Origin: an uncultured Bacteroidota bacterium
Lineage (GTDB): Bacteria > Bacteroidota > Bacteroidia > Chitinophagales > Chitinophagaceae
Assembly (NCBI GenBank): GCA_903851465.1
Contig: CAINOI010000005.1
Span: 1 to 37,074, forward strand
Length of the DNA stretch: 37,074 bases
Reading direction: 5' to 3'
The notes beneath the pieces are model-generated. The model saw only the letters and a list, made by a program, of their open reading frames with translations. It did not search any database and was not told the origin of the DNA. A program made the position numbers and the translations under genes. This document shows positions 24,886 through 33,375 of this stretch, one piece after another (position 1 is the stretch's first letter; each line of letters begins with the position of its first letter).

Positions 24886-26361
24886 TTACTTTCTGCTATA
24901 GTTTGGCGACTCTTTAGTGATATCAATATCGTGTGCATGGCTTTCTCTCATACCTGCATTGGTGATTTGAACGAATGTCGCATTTTGCAAATCCTTTACA
25001 GTTTTTGCACCACAGTAGCCCATCCCTGCTTTTAATCCTCCCACAAATTGATACACGATTTCTCCTAAAGTACCTTTGTATGCAACACGACCTTCAATTC
25101 CTTCTGGTACAAATTTCTTTGCTTCTGCTCCTTCTTGGAAATAACGATCGCCACTGCCTTGAGACATGGCGCCAATACTACCCATGCCACGGTATCCTTT
25201 GAATTTTCTGCCTTCGTAAATAATTGTTTCGCCAGGACTTTCCTCGGTACCTGCAAAAATACTACCCATCATCACACAATTGGCACCAGCTGCTAAAGCT
25301 TTAACCATATCACCTGTATAACGAATACCACCATCAGCAATCACCGGAATGTTTTTTCCTTTTAATGCTTTGGCTGCTTCCATGATTGCTGTTAATTGAG
25401 GTACACCTGCACCTGCTACAATTCTTGTGGTACAAATAGAACCTGGTCCAATACCTACTTTCACAGCATCTGCACCAGCTGCTGCTAATGCTAAAGCACC
25501 TGGGCCTGTCGCAATGTTACCAGCAATGACTGGTAAGTTTTTAAAATTTTTCTTGATCAATTTTAAAGCTTCAATCACGCCTTTGCTATGGCCATGTGCA
25601 CTATCCAATGAAACGATATCTACACCAACACTTTGTAATGCTGCTGCACGATCTAATACATCTTTTGTGATGCCTAATGCGGCGCCTACTAGTAAGCGAC
25701 CAATGCCATCTTTAGCGGCATTCGGGAATGCAGTCACTTGTAAAATATCTCTGTAAGTAATTAAGCCAATTAATTTTCCTTGTTTATTGACAACAGGTAA
25801 TTTTTCAATTTTATATTGGCGTAAGATTTTTTCTGCTTTCTTTAAATCTGTTCCTTCTGGTGCAATGATTAGATTTTCCTTGGTCATCACTTCGCTCACT
25901 TTTCTTTTACGATCGGTTTCAAAGCGTAAGTCACGGTTGGTCAAGATGCCCACTAACTTGTGGTTTTTGTCAACAATAGGTATACCACCAATTTTATTAT
26001 CACGCATAAGGTTCAATGCATCACCAATCGTTGCAGTCACTTCTAAAGTGATGGGGTCTACAATCATACCACTCTCGCTACGTTTTACTTTACGCACTTG
26101 TTCTGCTTGGCGTTCAATAGACATGTTTTTGTGTAAGATACCAATGCCACCTTCTCTTGCAAGTGCAATCGCTAATTGCGCTTCGGTGACTGTATCCATT
26201 GCTGCAGACAAAACTGGCACATGCAATTTGATATGCTTGGTCAATTGTGCGTGGATATTTACTTCGGATGGAAGGACTTCGGAATAGGCAGGCATCAGTA
26301 GTACATCATCAAATGTCAAGCCTTGTCCAAAAATGCGGGAGGTAGAATTTCTTGTTGCCAT
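24886..26361 (-). CDS. guaB: IMP dehydrogenase
   Basis: Oxidises IMP to XMP, the committing step to GMP. I take the ATG at 26361 (491 aa); a TTG two codons earlier overlaps the promoter box and is unlikely. The N-terminal [13 protein letters not shown], a CBS-domain pair at about 100-210 (Bateman regulatory module), and the catalytic loop [11 protein letters not shown] with Cys310 are all present, followed by [12 protein letters not shown] and the flap [11 protein letters not shown]. Normal full length. The near-perfect promoter ends 3 nt before the ATG, so the mRNA is predicted to be leaderless. It is followed closely by the Lnb-like gene. Confidence 0.97.
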   Translation of the reverse strand: MATRNSTSRIFGQGLTFDDVLLMPAYSEVLPSEVNIHAQLTKHIKLHVPVLSAAMDTVTEAQLAIALAREGGIGILHKNMSIERQAEQVRKVKRSESGMIVDPITLEVTATIGDALNLMRDNKIGGIPIVDKNHKLVGILTNRDLRFETDRKRKVSEVMTKENLIIAPEGTDLKKAEKILRQYKIEKLPVVNKQGKLIGLITYRDILQVTAFPNAAKDGIGRLLVGAALGITKDVLDRAAALQSVGVDIVSLDSAHGHSKGVIEALKLIKKNFKNLPVIAGNIATGPGALALAAAGADAVKVGIGPGSICTTRIVAGAGVPQLTAIMEAAKALKGKNIPVIADGGIRYTGDMVKALAAGANCVMMGSIFAGTEESPGETIIYEGRKFKGYRGMGSIGAMSQGSGDRYFQEGAEAKKFVPEGIEGRVAYKGTLGEIVYQFVGGLKAGMGYCGAKTVKDLQNATFVQITNAGMRESHAHDIDITKESPNYSRK

Positions 26362-26364
26362 AGG

Positions 26365-26396
26365 CAAAGATAGGGCAAGCCCCTATTTAGGCAAAA
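26365..26396 (-). promoter_or_regulatory. guaB promoter (TTTTG-N19-TATCTTTG) ending 3 nt before the start codon
   Basis: On the minus strand TTTTG (26396-26392) and TATCTTTG (26372-26365) are separated by 19 nt. Only CCT lies between the -7 box and the ATG, so the first transcribed base is expected at or within a base or two of the A of the start codon. Confidence 0.7.
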
Positions 26397-26404
26397 TCCT
26401 TTTT

Positions 26405-27502
26405 TTAGCGGATACTGTAAAAAGCCCCACCATGGGGGTGGATGAGGCCATTTAGTTCGAGGGTCAACAAATGCGTGGAAAGCAAGCCTATATTGAGATT
26501 GAATAGATTAGCGAGTTGATCCAGGTGGATGGGGCTTTGTTTGCTAATGACGGTTAAAATTTCTTGACAAATAGGGCTAAGTTCAAAGGGTAAGGGCTTT
26601 TGGCTAGGGGTTTTATGCTCCTGAAGGGCCCAGCCCAGGTTTTCTAATAGTTGTGTAGGACTTTGGTATAATTGAGCCGTATTGGACCGAACGAGTGCTA
26701 GGCAGCCCGTGCTTTTTTGGTCCGTAATCTTGCCCGGTACTGCGAACACTTCTCTATTATAGCCTCTTGCTAGACCAGCCGTAATCATACTTCCGCCCTG
26801 CACTTGAGATTCAATCACGATGGTGGCATCGGTCATGCCCGCCACAATGCGATTGCGTTTTGGAAATTGAAAAGGAAGTGGCTGGGTATTGCTGGTGTTT
26901 TCTGAAAGGATCCCACCATGCTCCAACATTTTATTTGCAAGACGATGATGTTGTGCAGGGTAAATGTTGTCCAATCCAGTTGCAATCACGCCCCAATTGG
27001 GGATCTTTAATTGACAAGCTTTTTCATGCACCATGCCGTCAATACCCAATGCCAATCCACTGACCACACCCAGATTCAAATGTTGAATGCCTTCGAGTAA
27101 TTCTTGAATCACTTTATCGGCATAAAGTGTGTGCTTGCGCGTGCCTACAATACTAATTAAATAGGGCATATTCCATTTTTTGTTTCCTTTTGAATAAAGG
27201 ACAGTGGGTGCATCTTCACATTGAAACAATCTATTTGGATAAGCTGCGTCTTCTAAGCAAGTGGCTTCAATATTTAATTGAGTCATGGTGGAGAGTTCCT
27301 CTGATGCAGCTTTTAAAGGCCAAGGAGATAAGAGGGGTTCAACAGATTTTAATTCAAGATCCATCAAAGCTTTTCCTCCTTGCTTGCAGACATTGTAAAT
27401 AGACATGGCAGAGCCAAATACATGGATTAATTTCTTGCGTTCATATAGATTGATGCCATGTAATTGTGAAAAAGCAATGGCATATAAAAGGGATGGATTC
27501 AT
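26405..27502 (-). CDS. dprA: DNA-processing protein DprA/Smf
   Basis: Loads RecA on incoming single-stranded DNA during natural transformation. The 365-aa protein has an N-terminal SAM-like region, the Rossmann-fold core (ISIVGTRKHTLYADK, VVSGLALGIDGMVH, GVIATGLDNIYPAQH, GGILSENTSNTQPLPFQFPKRNRIVAG, ESQVQGGSMITAGLARGYNREVFAVPG) and a C-terminal winged helix (SPIHLDQLANLFNLNIGLLSTHLLTLELNGLI). Length is normal. It lies 43 nt upstream of guaB, which has its own promoter in the gap. No other competence gene is in the window. Confidence 0.95.
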   Translation of the reverse strand: MNPSLLYAIAFSQLHGINLYERKKLIHVFGSAMSIYNVCKQGGKALMDLELKSVEPLLSPWPLKAASEELSTMTQLNIEATCLEDAAYPNRLFQCEDAPTVLYSKGNKKWNMPYLISIVGTRKHTLYADKVIQELLEGIQHLNLGVVSGLALGIDGMVHEKACQLKIPNWGVIATGLDNIYPAQHHRLANKMLEHGGILSENTSNTQPLPFQFPKRNRIVAGMTDATIVIESQVQGGSMITAGLARGYNREVFAVPGKITDQKSTGCLALVRSNTAQLYQSPTQLLENLGWALQEHKTPSQKPLPFELSPICQEILTVISKQSPIHLDQLANLFNLNIGLLSTHLLTLELNGLIHPHGGAFYSIR

Positions 27503-27636
27503 TGCTTGAACATCCTACATTATACCATTCAAAATTCAAGTATAAATACGCAATTCTTTTTCAAAAAGCAAGTTTTAAAGTCTAATCCAATTTAAATAAA
27601 GATGTTGCTATAATAAAAGAGCACCTTATTTGAAAT

Positions 27637-29538
27637 CTACTTCAGGGTAATGGTAAAACTAGTCCTTCTGTTTTTTGCTCTACCAGCAGCAGTATTGTTA
27701 TCTGCGATTGGCATGCTTGAACCTAAGCCCTTTGTCTGTATGCGAGCAGTAGCAATGCCTTTTTGTTGTAAGTAATTTGCAATGGCATTGGCTCTTTGTA
27801 AGGATAGTAAATTATTTTGTGCTGACGAACCAGTATTATCTGTATGTCCTTCAATTAAAATTTGAGCATTCAATGTGTTTTTTAAATAACCCACTAGTGC
27901 ATCTAACTCCACACTAGATATGGATTGTAAAACAGCAGCATTGGTTTCAAAGTAGACTTGATTGAATGTTTTTGTAAATATTTTTTCGATTGGCGTCAAT
28001 GCGAAATCAAAAGTTTTTCCAGCCATCCATTTTACGCTATCTATTGGAAGGATGCTGCTTAGATAATCATGACCAGCGCTATTTATTTTTAAACCTAAGC
28101 TATCAAAATAGGGGAGCGCTAAAAAAAATTGCCCCATGCTATCAATTTGCATTTCCATCATTGGATAACCAGAAGCTGGATCAACTATTTGCAATTCAGC
28201 AGCAAGGTTTTTTTTTGTTTTTGCATCTATAATTTGTCCTTTGATATACCAAGTTTTAAAGGCCCTTGTATTTTCTGCTAATGTTATTTTATAGATATCT
28301 AATTCACCTCTGCTATCTGATCTGTCACTTGCAATATAAGCAGTGGCGCCATTGCTTGCAACTGCAATACTCCCTTCATTATCATAGGTGTTGATAGGAT
28401 ATCCTAGATTAACTGGTGTGGTCCAGTTACCATCAATTTTTTTTCTTGACACATAAATATCCGATCCCCCAAATCCAGTGCGTCCATTGCTTGAAAAATA
28501 CAAACTCTGATTGTCTGCATGGATAAATGGGGTTTGGTCATCTCCTTTTGTATTGATGGAAGGACCAAGGTTGATGGCTTCTTCCCAATAGCCTTTTTCA
28601 TTTTTATATGCTACATAAATATCAATACCACCATATCCCTCGGGGCGATTGCTTGCAAAATAAATGGAGTTGCCATCGGGTGCAATACTTGGTGCGCTAT
28701 CCCAGTAGTCACTATTAATTCTTTGACCTAAATTTTTTGGCTTCGACCATCCCCATGGACTTCGTTGCACTTTATAAATATCGTATCGGCCGTAACCTTG
28801 TTCAGCATAGTCTGCTGCATAGTACAATGTTTGCAAGTCAGCACTCAAGCTCATACTTCCTTTTTTGGCTGCAAAATTTAAAGTATCTGATAAAGGGATG
28901 GCAGCAGAAAATCCATCCAATCCCATACTGCTGGTATAAAAATCTTCTCTACTTAAATTCAACCTACGCATAAATAAAAACAAACTGTCTTGAATGCTCA
29001 CAGTTGGAAAATACTCTGACGCAGGAGAGTTAATGCTGTCGCCCATATTATGGATGCTAATTTCGGGTGCCATTTTTTCTGAAATAGCAAATTGACAAAC
29101 CTCGTACAATGCATTTGCTTTTTCTTTTAAATAATTAGGCAAACTATTATTTCTGATATAAGGCAAAAGTAATTTATGAGCAGCATCATATTGTCCAAGA
29201 CTAGCAAGTGCAATCCCTTGTTTTACCAAAAAAGGAACTGAGGCAGCGCTATCAATTTTTTTTATTTGATGATAATATGAAATGGCTTTTTGAAAAGCTT
29301 TTTGATCATGATTTACCTGAAACAATGCAATGACAGGGTCTATATATTGACTGTCTTTTGAGGCTGCAAGTGTAAAAAATTGAATGGCTTTTTGGACATC
29401 ATTCTTATTCAATGCACTTATCCCAGCTTCATAGTTTTGTAAAGCTTGCTTTGATTGTCCCAATACAATACTGGTGCTACAAAGTAGGCAACAAAATAAA
29501 AGCGCAAGCCCTTTTCGATATCTTAATTGAAAATGCAT
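27637..29538 (-). CDS. PorE-like envelope protein: TPR, PD40 propeller, carboxypeptidase-regulatory-like domain, OmpA C-terminal domain
   Basis: A 633-aa exported protein, signal about 1-28 (ending IVLGQ). In order: TPR-like repeats (about 32-160; ALQNYEAGISALNKNDVQKA), PD40/WD40-like blades (about 185-420; DSAPSIAPDGNSIYFASNRPEG and repeats ending GGIDIYV, GGSDIYV, ELDIYKI), a small CRD-type beta-sandwich (about 430-510; IKGQIIDAKTKKNLAAELQI) and an OmpA-like peptidoglycan-binding domain (about 525-633; IEGHTDNTGSS, RANAIANYLQQKGI, NRRTSF). This order equals that of PorE, the periplasmic anchor of the type IX secretion system, but no other T9SS gene is nearby, and Bacteroidota carry several paralogues of this layout. 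No lipobox is evident, unlike lipoprotein PorE. Likely co-transcribed with queE, 33 nt upstream. Confidence 0.85.
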   Translation of the reverse strand: MHFQLRYRKGLALLFCCLLCSTSIVLGQSKQALQNYEAGISALNKNDVQKAIQFFTLAASKDSQYIDPVIALFQVNHDQKAFQKAISYYHQIKKIDSAASVPFLVKQGIALASLGQYDAAHKLLLPYIRNNSLPNYLKEKANALYEVCQFAISEKMAPEISIHNMGDSINSPASEYFPTVSIQDSLFLFMRRLNLSREDFYTSSMGLDGFSAAIPLSDTLNFAAKKGSMSLSADLQTLYYAADYAEQGYGRYDIYKVQRSPWGWSKPKNLGQRINSDYWDSAPSIAPDGNSIYFASNRPEGYGGIDIYVAYKNEKGYWEEAINLGPSINTKGDDQTPFIHADNQSLYFSSNGRTGFGGSDIYVSRKKIDGNWTTPVNLGYPINTYDNEGSIAVASNGATAYIASDRSDSRGELDIYKITLAENTRAFKTWYIKGQIIDAKTKKNLAAELQIVDPASGYPMMEMQIDSMGQFFLALPYFDSLGLKINSAGHDYLSSILPIDSVKWMAGKTFDFALTPIEKIFTKTFNQVYFETNAAVLQSISSVELDALVGYLKNTLNAQILIEGHTDNTGSSAQNNLLSLQRANAIANYLQQKGIATARIQTKGLGSSMPIADNNTAAGRAKNRRTSFTITLK

Positions 29539-29571
29539 CTTTAATAAAGGTACTATAACTACTACAATGAA

Positions 29572-30180
29572 TTAAGGAACCTGGATATACTTATGTAATT
29601 GTGCGCTCAATTCCCAGCTTGGGTTGGCTTTAATGTATTCAATCACCAATGGCGTCATGGCGTCTGATTTCTCCCATTCTGGTTGCAAGTATTTTTTACA
29701 ATCCATAGGAAGTTCGTTCACAAAGGAATTAGCAAAGGCAAAATCGGAGTTATTGAATACAACTACTTTTAATTCGTTCGCAGCTTTAATAGCTTCTGGT
29801 AATGCTGCTTTGAACTTCTTTGGAGATAAACAAATCCAATCCCAAGAGCCACTCATTGGACTGGATCCAGAAGTTTCAATATGTGTTTGAAATCCTGCGG
29901 CTCTTAGTGCAGTCGTTAATGGATCCAATTGGTGCAATAAAGGTTCGCCTCCTGTGACAATCGCAATACGACTTGGTTGTGCCGCTGCAGCAGCAATAAT
30001 TTCTTCCACCGATAATACTGGATGCTTACTTGCATCCCAACTGTCTTTTACATCACACCAAACACATCCCACATCACAACCTGCTAAGCGAATAAAAAAA
30101 GCAGCTTTGCCCTGATGATAACCTTCACCTTGTAAAGAATAAAAAAGTTCCATTACTGGATAAGAGGATGTATTGCTCAA
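29572..30180 (-). CDS. queE: 7-carboxy-7-deazaguanine synthase
   Basis: Radical-SAM enzyme converting 6-carboxytetrahydropterin to CDG in queuosine/7-deazaguanine synthesis. The 202-aa protein starts with MELFYSLQGEGYHQGKAAFFIRL and has the CX3CX2C cluster motif at Cys35, Cys39 and Cys42 (CDVGCVWC). SAM-binding TGGEPLLH follows near 96. It is short, as is usual for QueE. No other que gene adjoins it. It is 19 nt after folD, probably the same transcript. Confidence 0.94.
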   Translation of the reverse strand: MSNTSSYPVMELFYSLQGEGYHQGKAAFFIRLAGCDVGCVWCDVKDSWDASKHPVLSVEEIIAAAAAQPSRIAIVTGGEPLLHQLDPLTTALRAAGFQTHIETSGSSPMSGSWDWICLSPKKFKAALPEAIKAANELKVVVFNNSDFAFANSFVNELPMDCKKYLQPEWEKSDAMTPLVIEYIKANPSWELSAQLHKYIQVP

Positions 30181-30199
30181 AGCTTTTTATTTAAATGAT

Positions 30200-31078
30200 T
30201 TATAAACCTTGGTAGGCTTTCATTGTGTTTTTTAATAATCCTGCAATGGTCATTAAGCCAACACCACCTGGTACAGGCGTCACAGCCGAAGCCACTGTGA
30301 TGGCAGATGCATAATGTACATCGCCCTTAATTCTAAAACCTTTTGCAGCAGTTGGATCAGTGACCCTGGTAATACCAACGTCTATAATTACTGCACCTGG
30401 CTTGATCATGCTCGCGTCTACAAAATCAGGAATACCTACCGCCACAACAATGATGTCAGCCTTTGAACAGATCTCAATAAGGTCTTGTTTAGGGGTATAT
30501 CTATGACAACAAGTAACGGTACAATTGCCTTGTGGATGTTCCGCACTTAATAAAATACTCATTGGTCTTCCTACAATATTACTGCGACCAATCACCACAG
30601 CGCGTTTGCCTTTAGTTTCAATATTAAAATGCTCCAACATCAACATGACACCGTAAGGCGTGGCAGGAATAAAAGTATTTAGTCCTTGTACCAATCTTCC
30701 TACGTTGGATGGATGAAAACCATCTACATCTTTTTTAGGATCAATCGCTTCAATCACTTTTGCGTCATCAATATGTTTAGGGAGGGGTAGTTGTACTAAA
30801 ATCCCATCTACATTTTCGTTCTTATTCAATGTTTCAATCTGTGCTAATAATTCGGCCTCAGTCACGGTGTCTTCGAAACGGTAAAGGGAAGATCCAAACC
30901 CAGTCTCTTCGCAGTTTCTCACTTTACTTGCCACATAAGTTTCACTAGCACCATTATTGCCCACTAAAATAGCGGCTAAATGGGGTGTTCTTTTACCTGC
31001 AGCCTTTAATGCCGTAGTTTGTTCTAATAAGTTTGCTTTGACTGCCGCTGAGGCAATTTTTCCGTCTAATACTAACAT
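30200..31078 (-). CDS. folD: Bifunctional methylene-THF dehydrogenase/methenyl-THF cyclohydrolase
   Basis: Interconverts methylene-, methenyl- and 10-formyl-THF, supplying formyl groups for purine synthesis. The 292-aa protein has Tyr48 and the catalytic Lys52 in ETYVASKVRNCEE, VDGILVQLPLPKH, the NADP-binding GRSNIVGRPMSILL and the C-terminal PGGVGLMT. Length is normal. The promoter box TAAATTTG ends 4 nt before the ATG. First gene of the folD-queE-PorE-like run. Confidence 0.97.
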   Translation of the reverse strand: MLVLDGKIASAAVKANLLEQTTALKAAGKRTPHLAAILVGNNGASETYVASKVRNCEETGFGSSLYRFEDTVTEAELLAQIETLNKNENVDGILVQLPLPKHIDDAKVIEAIDPKKDVDGFHPSNVGRLVQGLNTFIPATPYGVMLMLEHFNIETKGKRAVVIGRSNIVGRPMSILLSAEHPQGNCTVTCCHRYTPKQDLIEICSKADIIVVAVGIPDFVDASMIKPGAVIIDVGITRVTDPTAAKGFRIKGDVHYASAITVASAVTPVPGGVGLMTIAGLLKNTMKAYQGL

Positions 31079-31082
31079 GGCG

Positions 31083-31090
31083 CAAATTTA
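31083..31090 (-). promoter_or_regulatory. folD -7 promoter box, 4 nt before the start codon
   Basis: Minus-strand TAAATTTG (31090-31083) matches TAnnTTTG and is separated from the ATG at 31078 by CGCC. No TTTG is seen at -33; that region coincides with the divergent promoter of the DUF3467 gene. Confidence 0.5.
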
Positions 31091-31115
31091 GTTCTTTTTA
31101 AGATTCGTTCCCTCG

Positions 31116-31123
31116 TATCTTTG
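31116..31123 (+). promoter_or_regulatory. DUF3467 gene -7 promoter box
   Basis: TATCTTTG matches TAnnTTTG and lies 17 nt before the ATG at 31141. Its -33 zone falls next to the folD -7 box on the other strand, so the two promoters interlock. Confidence 0.5.
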
Positions 31124-31140
31124 TGCTCTTAATTTAGTTT

Positions 31141-31449
31141 ATGGAACAAAACCCGAATCAACCTTTAAATATCGAAATCTCCGAGGAGATTGCAGAAGGT
31201 ACTTATGCCAACTTGGCCATTATTACACATAGCAATGCAGAATTTGTAATTGATTTTGTCAATGTAATGCCAGGCACCCCTAAAAGCAAAGTAAAATCTC
31301 GTGTGATTTTAACACCGATGCACGCTAAAAGATTCATGAAAGCCATGGTCGAAAATATTGAAAGATATGAAGCAGCGCATGGTCCAATTGGAGACATGGA
31401 ACAAATTGAGATTCCTATGAATTTTGGTGGACCAACTGCTCAGGCCTAG
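31141..31449 (+). CDS. DUF3467 family protein
   Basis: A small 102-aa soluble protein. The stretch EGTYANLAIITHSNAEFVIDFVNVMPG, then KSRVILTPMHAKRFMKAMVENIERYE, defines DUF3467. The family is widespread in Bacteroidota and other phyla and has no established function. Single-gene unit, convergent with radC (14-bp gap, no terminator seen). Confidence 0.9.
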   Translation: MEQNPNQPLNIEISEEIAEGTYANLAIITHSNAEFVIDFVNVMPGTPKSKVKSRVILTPMHAKRFMKAMVENIERYEAAHGPIGDMEQIEIPMNFGGPTAQA

Positions 31450-31463
31450 TTTAAAAAATTAGA

Positions 31464-32156
31464 CTACCAGTTGGGATGTTGTTCTGCATAACTATAATAG
31501 CCCTCTGAACTGACAATTAAATGGTCGATTAATTTAATGTCAAATAGTGCGGCGCCTTTCTTGATTTTTTCGGTCAGGGTATCATCCACCCTGCTGGGTC
31601 TTAATTGCCCACTGGGATGATTGTGACAAATGATAAAACCTGTTGCGCCGTGACTGATTGCGAGTTTAAAAACAATCCTTGGATCGGCCACCGTGCCTGT
31701 AATCCCGCCCTCACTTAATACTGCTTCGTGGATGATTTTATTTGCTTGATTTAATAAGAGCAACATAAAGACTTCTCGTTGTTCGTGCTGTAATTTATTT
31801 TTAAGATGCATGGCCACGTCTCGGCTATGATGGATGGCGGCTTGCTTGTCCATTAAATCAATCCTTCTGGAACCTAATTCTATCGCCGCTAAAATGCGCA
31901 CTGCCTTGATCTTCCCAATCCCCTTGATTTTTAAATTCACGATATCCCGCACACTATATTTTGCAAATTTTTTCAAATTATGTTCGGTGGTAGCAAGTAA
32001 ACTTCTGGCTAACTCAATGGCATTCTGTGTGGCTGTGCCATGTTGAATTAAAATGGCTAATAATTCCACATCGCTTAAATGGTCGGCACCCTTTGTGCTA
32101 AATTTATAGATGGGTTGATCCTCCTCTGCCCAAAACCGGATATTGTTTGCTTGCAT
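31464..32156 (-). CDS. radC: RadC family protein (JAB/MPN+ domain)
   Basis: A 230-aa protein with an N-terminal helix-hairpin-helix region (NLKIKGIGKIKAVRILAAIELGSRR) and a C-terminal JAMM metalloprotease-like domain with HNHPSGQLRPSRVD. The historical DNA-repair role is doubtful and the function of RadC is unsettled. I place the start at the ATG at 32156 (MQANNIRFWAEEDQP). The longer frame to 32189 contains the -7 box TATATTTG inside its extra codons, so those codons are most likely promoter. Confidence 0.92.
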   Translation of the reverse strand: MQANNIRFWAEEDQPIYKFSTKGADHLSDVELLAILIQHGTATQNAIELARSLLATTEHNLKKFAKYSVRDIVNLKIKGIGKIKAVRILAAIELGSRRIDLMDKQAAIHHSRDVAMHLKNKLQHEQREVFMLLLLNQANKIIHEAVLSEGGITGTVADPRIVFKLAISHGATGFIICHNHPSGQLRPSRVDDTLTEKIKKGAALFDIKLIDHLIVSSEGYYSYAEQHPNW

Positions 32157-32169
32157 AAACAATTTTATC

Positions 32170-32177
32170 CAAATATA
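32170..32177 (-). promoter_or_regulatory. radC -7 promoter box
   Basis: Minus-strand TATATTTG (32177-32170) matches TAnnTTTG and lies 13 nt before the ATG at 32156; it decides between two candidate starts. Confidence 0.45.
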
Positions 32178-32297
32178 TTTTTTATACAAGTGCTAATTCT
32201 GCGTACAAATACCGGCTTCTTGTAGGCAGTTGTGCATAACTTAACTATTTGTTGAAAATTTGCGGCAGAATAGCCAAAAATATGTGCACGATATCAA

Positions 32298-32305
32298 TAC
32301 CTTTG
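32298..32305 (+). promoter_or_regulatory. prs -7 promoter box
   Basis: TACCTTTG matches TAnnTTTG and lies 17 nt before the ATG at 32323. It falls inside the upstream reading-frame extension, which supports the shorter protein. No good -33 match. Confidence 0.45.
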
Positions 32306-32322
32306 AAGCACATTTTACCCTT

Positions 32323-33279
32323 ATGAATCCTTCAGTTAAAATTTTCGCGGGCAATGGCTCGCAGGCACTTGCCGAAAAAATTGCACAACGTTTTGGTGCC
32401 CCCATTGGTAAAATCAATATTCAAAAATTTAGCGACGGTGAATTCCAGCCTATCTTTTTGGAGAGTATCAGAGGGGACTATGTTTTTTTAGTTCAAAGCA
32501 CCTATGCACCAACCGATAATTTAATGGAATTATTGATGATGATAGATGCAGCTAAAAGAGCGAGTGCATATAAAATCATTGCAGTTGTTCCTTATTATGG
32601 TTTTGCTAGACAAGATCGTAAAGACAAACCCCGTGTGGCCATTGGAGCTAAATTAATTGCTACTTTATTGGAAGCAGCAGGCGCTAACAGGGTGATCACA
32701 ATGGACCTTCATGCTGCACAAATTCAAGGCTTCTTTGATGTGCCAGTAGACCATTTAGACAGTTCTGCAATTTTCATCCCTTATATCGAGTCCCTTAATT
32801 TACAAAACTTGGCTTTTGCTGCACCAGATGTAGGAAGTACCAACCGTGTGCGTGAAGTAGCCAACTATTTTAATGCTGAAATGGTGATCTGTGATAAGCA
32901 CAGAAAACGTGCTAATGAGATTGCAAGCATGGTGGTGATTGGAGATGTAACAGGGAAAGACATTGTGATTATAGATGATATCTGCGATACCGGAGGCACT
33001 TTGGTTAAAGCTGCAGCCTTATTAAAAGAGAAAGGAGCTAGAACGGTCCGCGCTTTGATAACCCATCCAGTTTTAAGTGGTAAAGCCTACGAGAACATCG
33101 ACAGCTCCGTTTTAGAAGAATTGGTGGTTTGTGATACCATTCCTCTAAAACATGAATCTAAAAAGATTAAGGTATTGACCGTAGCCGACTTGTTTGCAAT
33201 CGCTATTCGTAATGCCTATGAAAATAAGAGCATTACCAGCCTATTTGTACACTCACAATTGAAGGCTAGAAATCAGTAA
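32323..33279 (+). CDS. prs: Ribose-phosphate pyrophosphokinase (PRPP synthetase)
   Basis: Makes PRPP from ribose 5-phosphate and ATP for purines, pyrimidines, His, Trp and NAD. The ATG at 32323 gives 318 aa, normal for the family, starting MNPSVKIFAGNGSQALAEK; the preceding 21 codons are not conserved in type. Seen: KFSDGEFQPIFLESIRG, PYYGFARQDRKDKPRVAIGAKL, DLHAAQIQGFF, and the PRPP loop DDICDTGGT at 218-226. It feeds purQ-pathway enzymes encoded elsewhere in the window. A small terminator follows. Confidence 0.97.
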   Translation: MNPSVKIFAGNGSQALAEKIAQRFGAPIGKINIQKFSDGEFQPIFLESIRGDYVFLVQSTYAPTDNLMELLMMIDAAKRASAYKIIAVVPYYGFARQDRKDKPRVAIGAKLIATLLEAAGANRVITMDLHAAQIQGFFDVPVDHLDSSAIFIPYIESLNLQNLAFAAPDVGSTNRVREVANYFNAEMVICDKHRKRANEIASMVVIGDVTGKDIVIIDDICDTGGTLVKAAALLKEKGARTVRALITHPVLSGKAYENIDSSVLEELVVCDTIPLKHESKKIKVLTVADLFAIAIRNAYENKSITSLFVHSQLKARNQ

Positions 33280-33313
33280 TAGACTGATTTTCAATAGAAT
33301 ATAAATAATTAGG

Positions 33314-33340
33314 AGCAACTTTGGTTGCTTCTTTTTATTT
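33314..33340 (+). terminator. prs terminator
   Basis: AGCAAC (33314-33319) pairs with GTTGCT (33324-33329) around TTTG, followed by TCTTTTTATTT. The loop TTTG also serves as the -33 element of the rplY promoter. Confidence 0.65.
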
Positions 33341-33351
33341 CATTACCTTTG
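33320..33351 (+). promoter_or_regulatory. rplY promoter (TTTG-N20-TACCTTTG)
   Basis: TTTG at 33320-33323 and TACCTTTG at 33344-33351 with a 20-nt spacer; the box ends 24 nt before the ATG. The -33 element is the loop of the prs terminator hairpin. Confidence 0.68.
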
Positions 33352-33375
33352 CCGTCCATATTTAAAATTTAAACC

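Noticed and set aside
25787..26287. Plus-strand open frame of 166 codons
   Set aside because: Antisense to the well-conserved guaB CBS region; no family features and no promoter.
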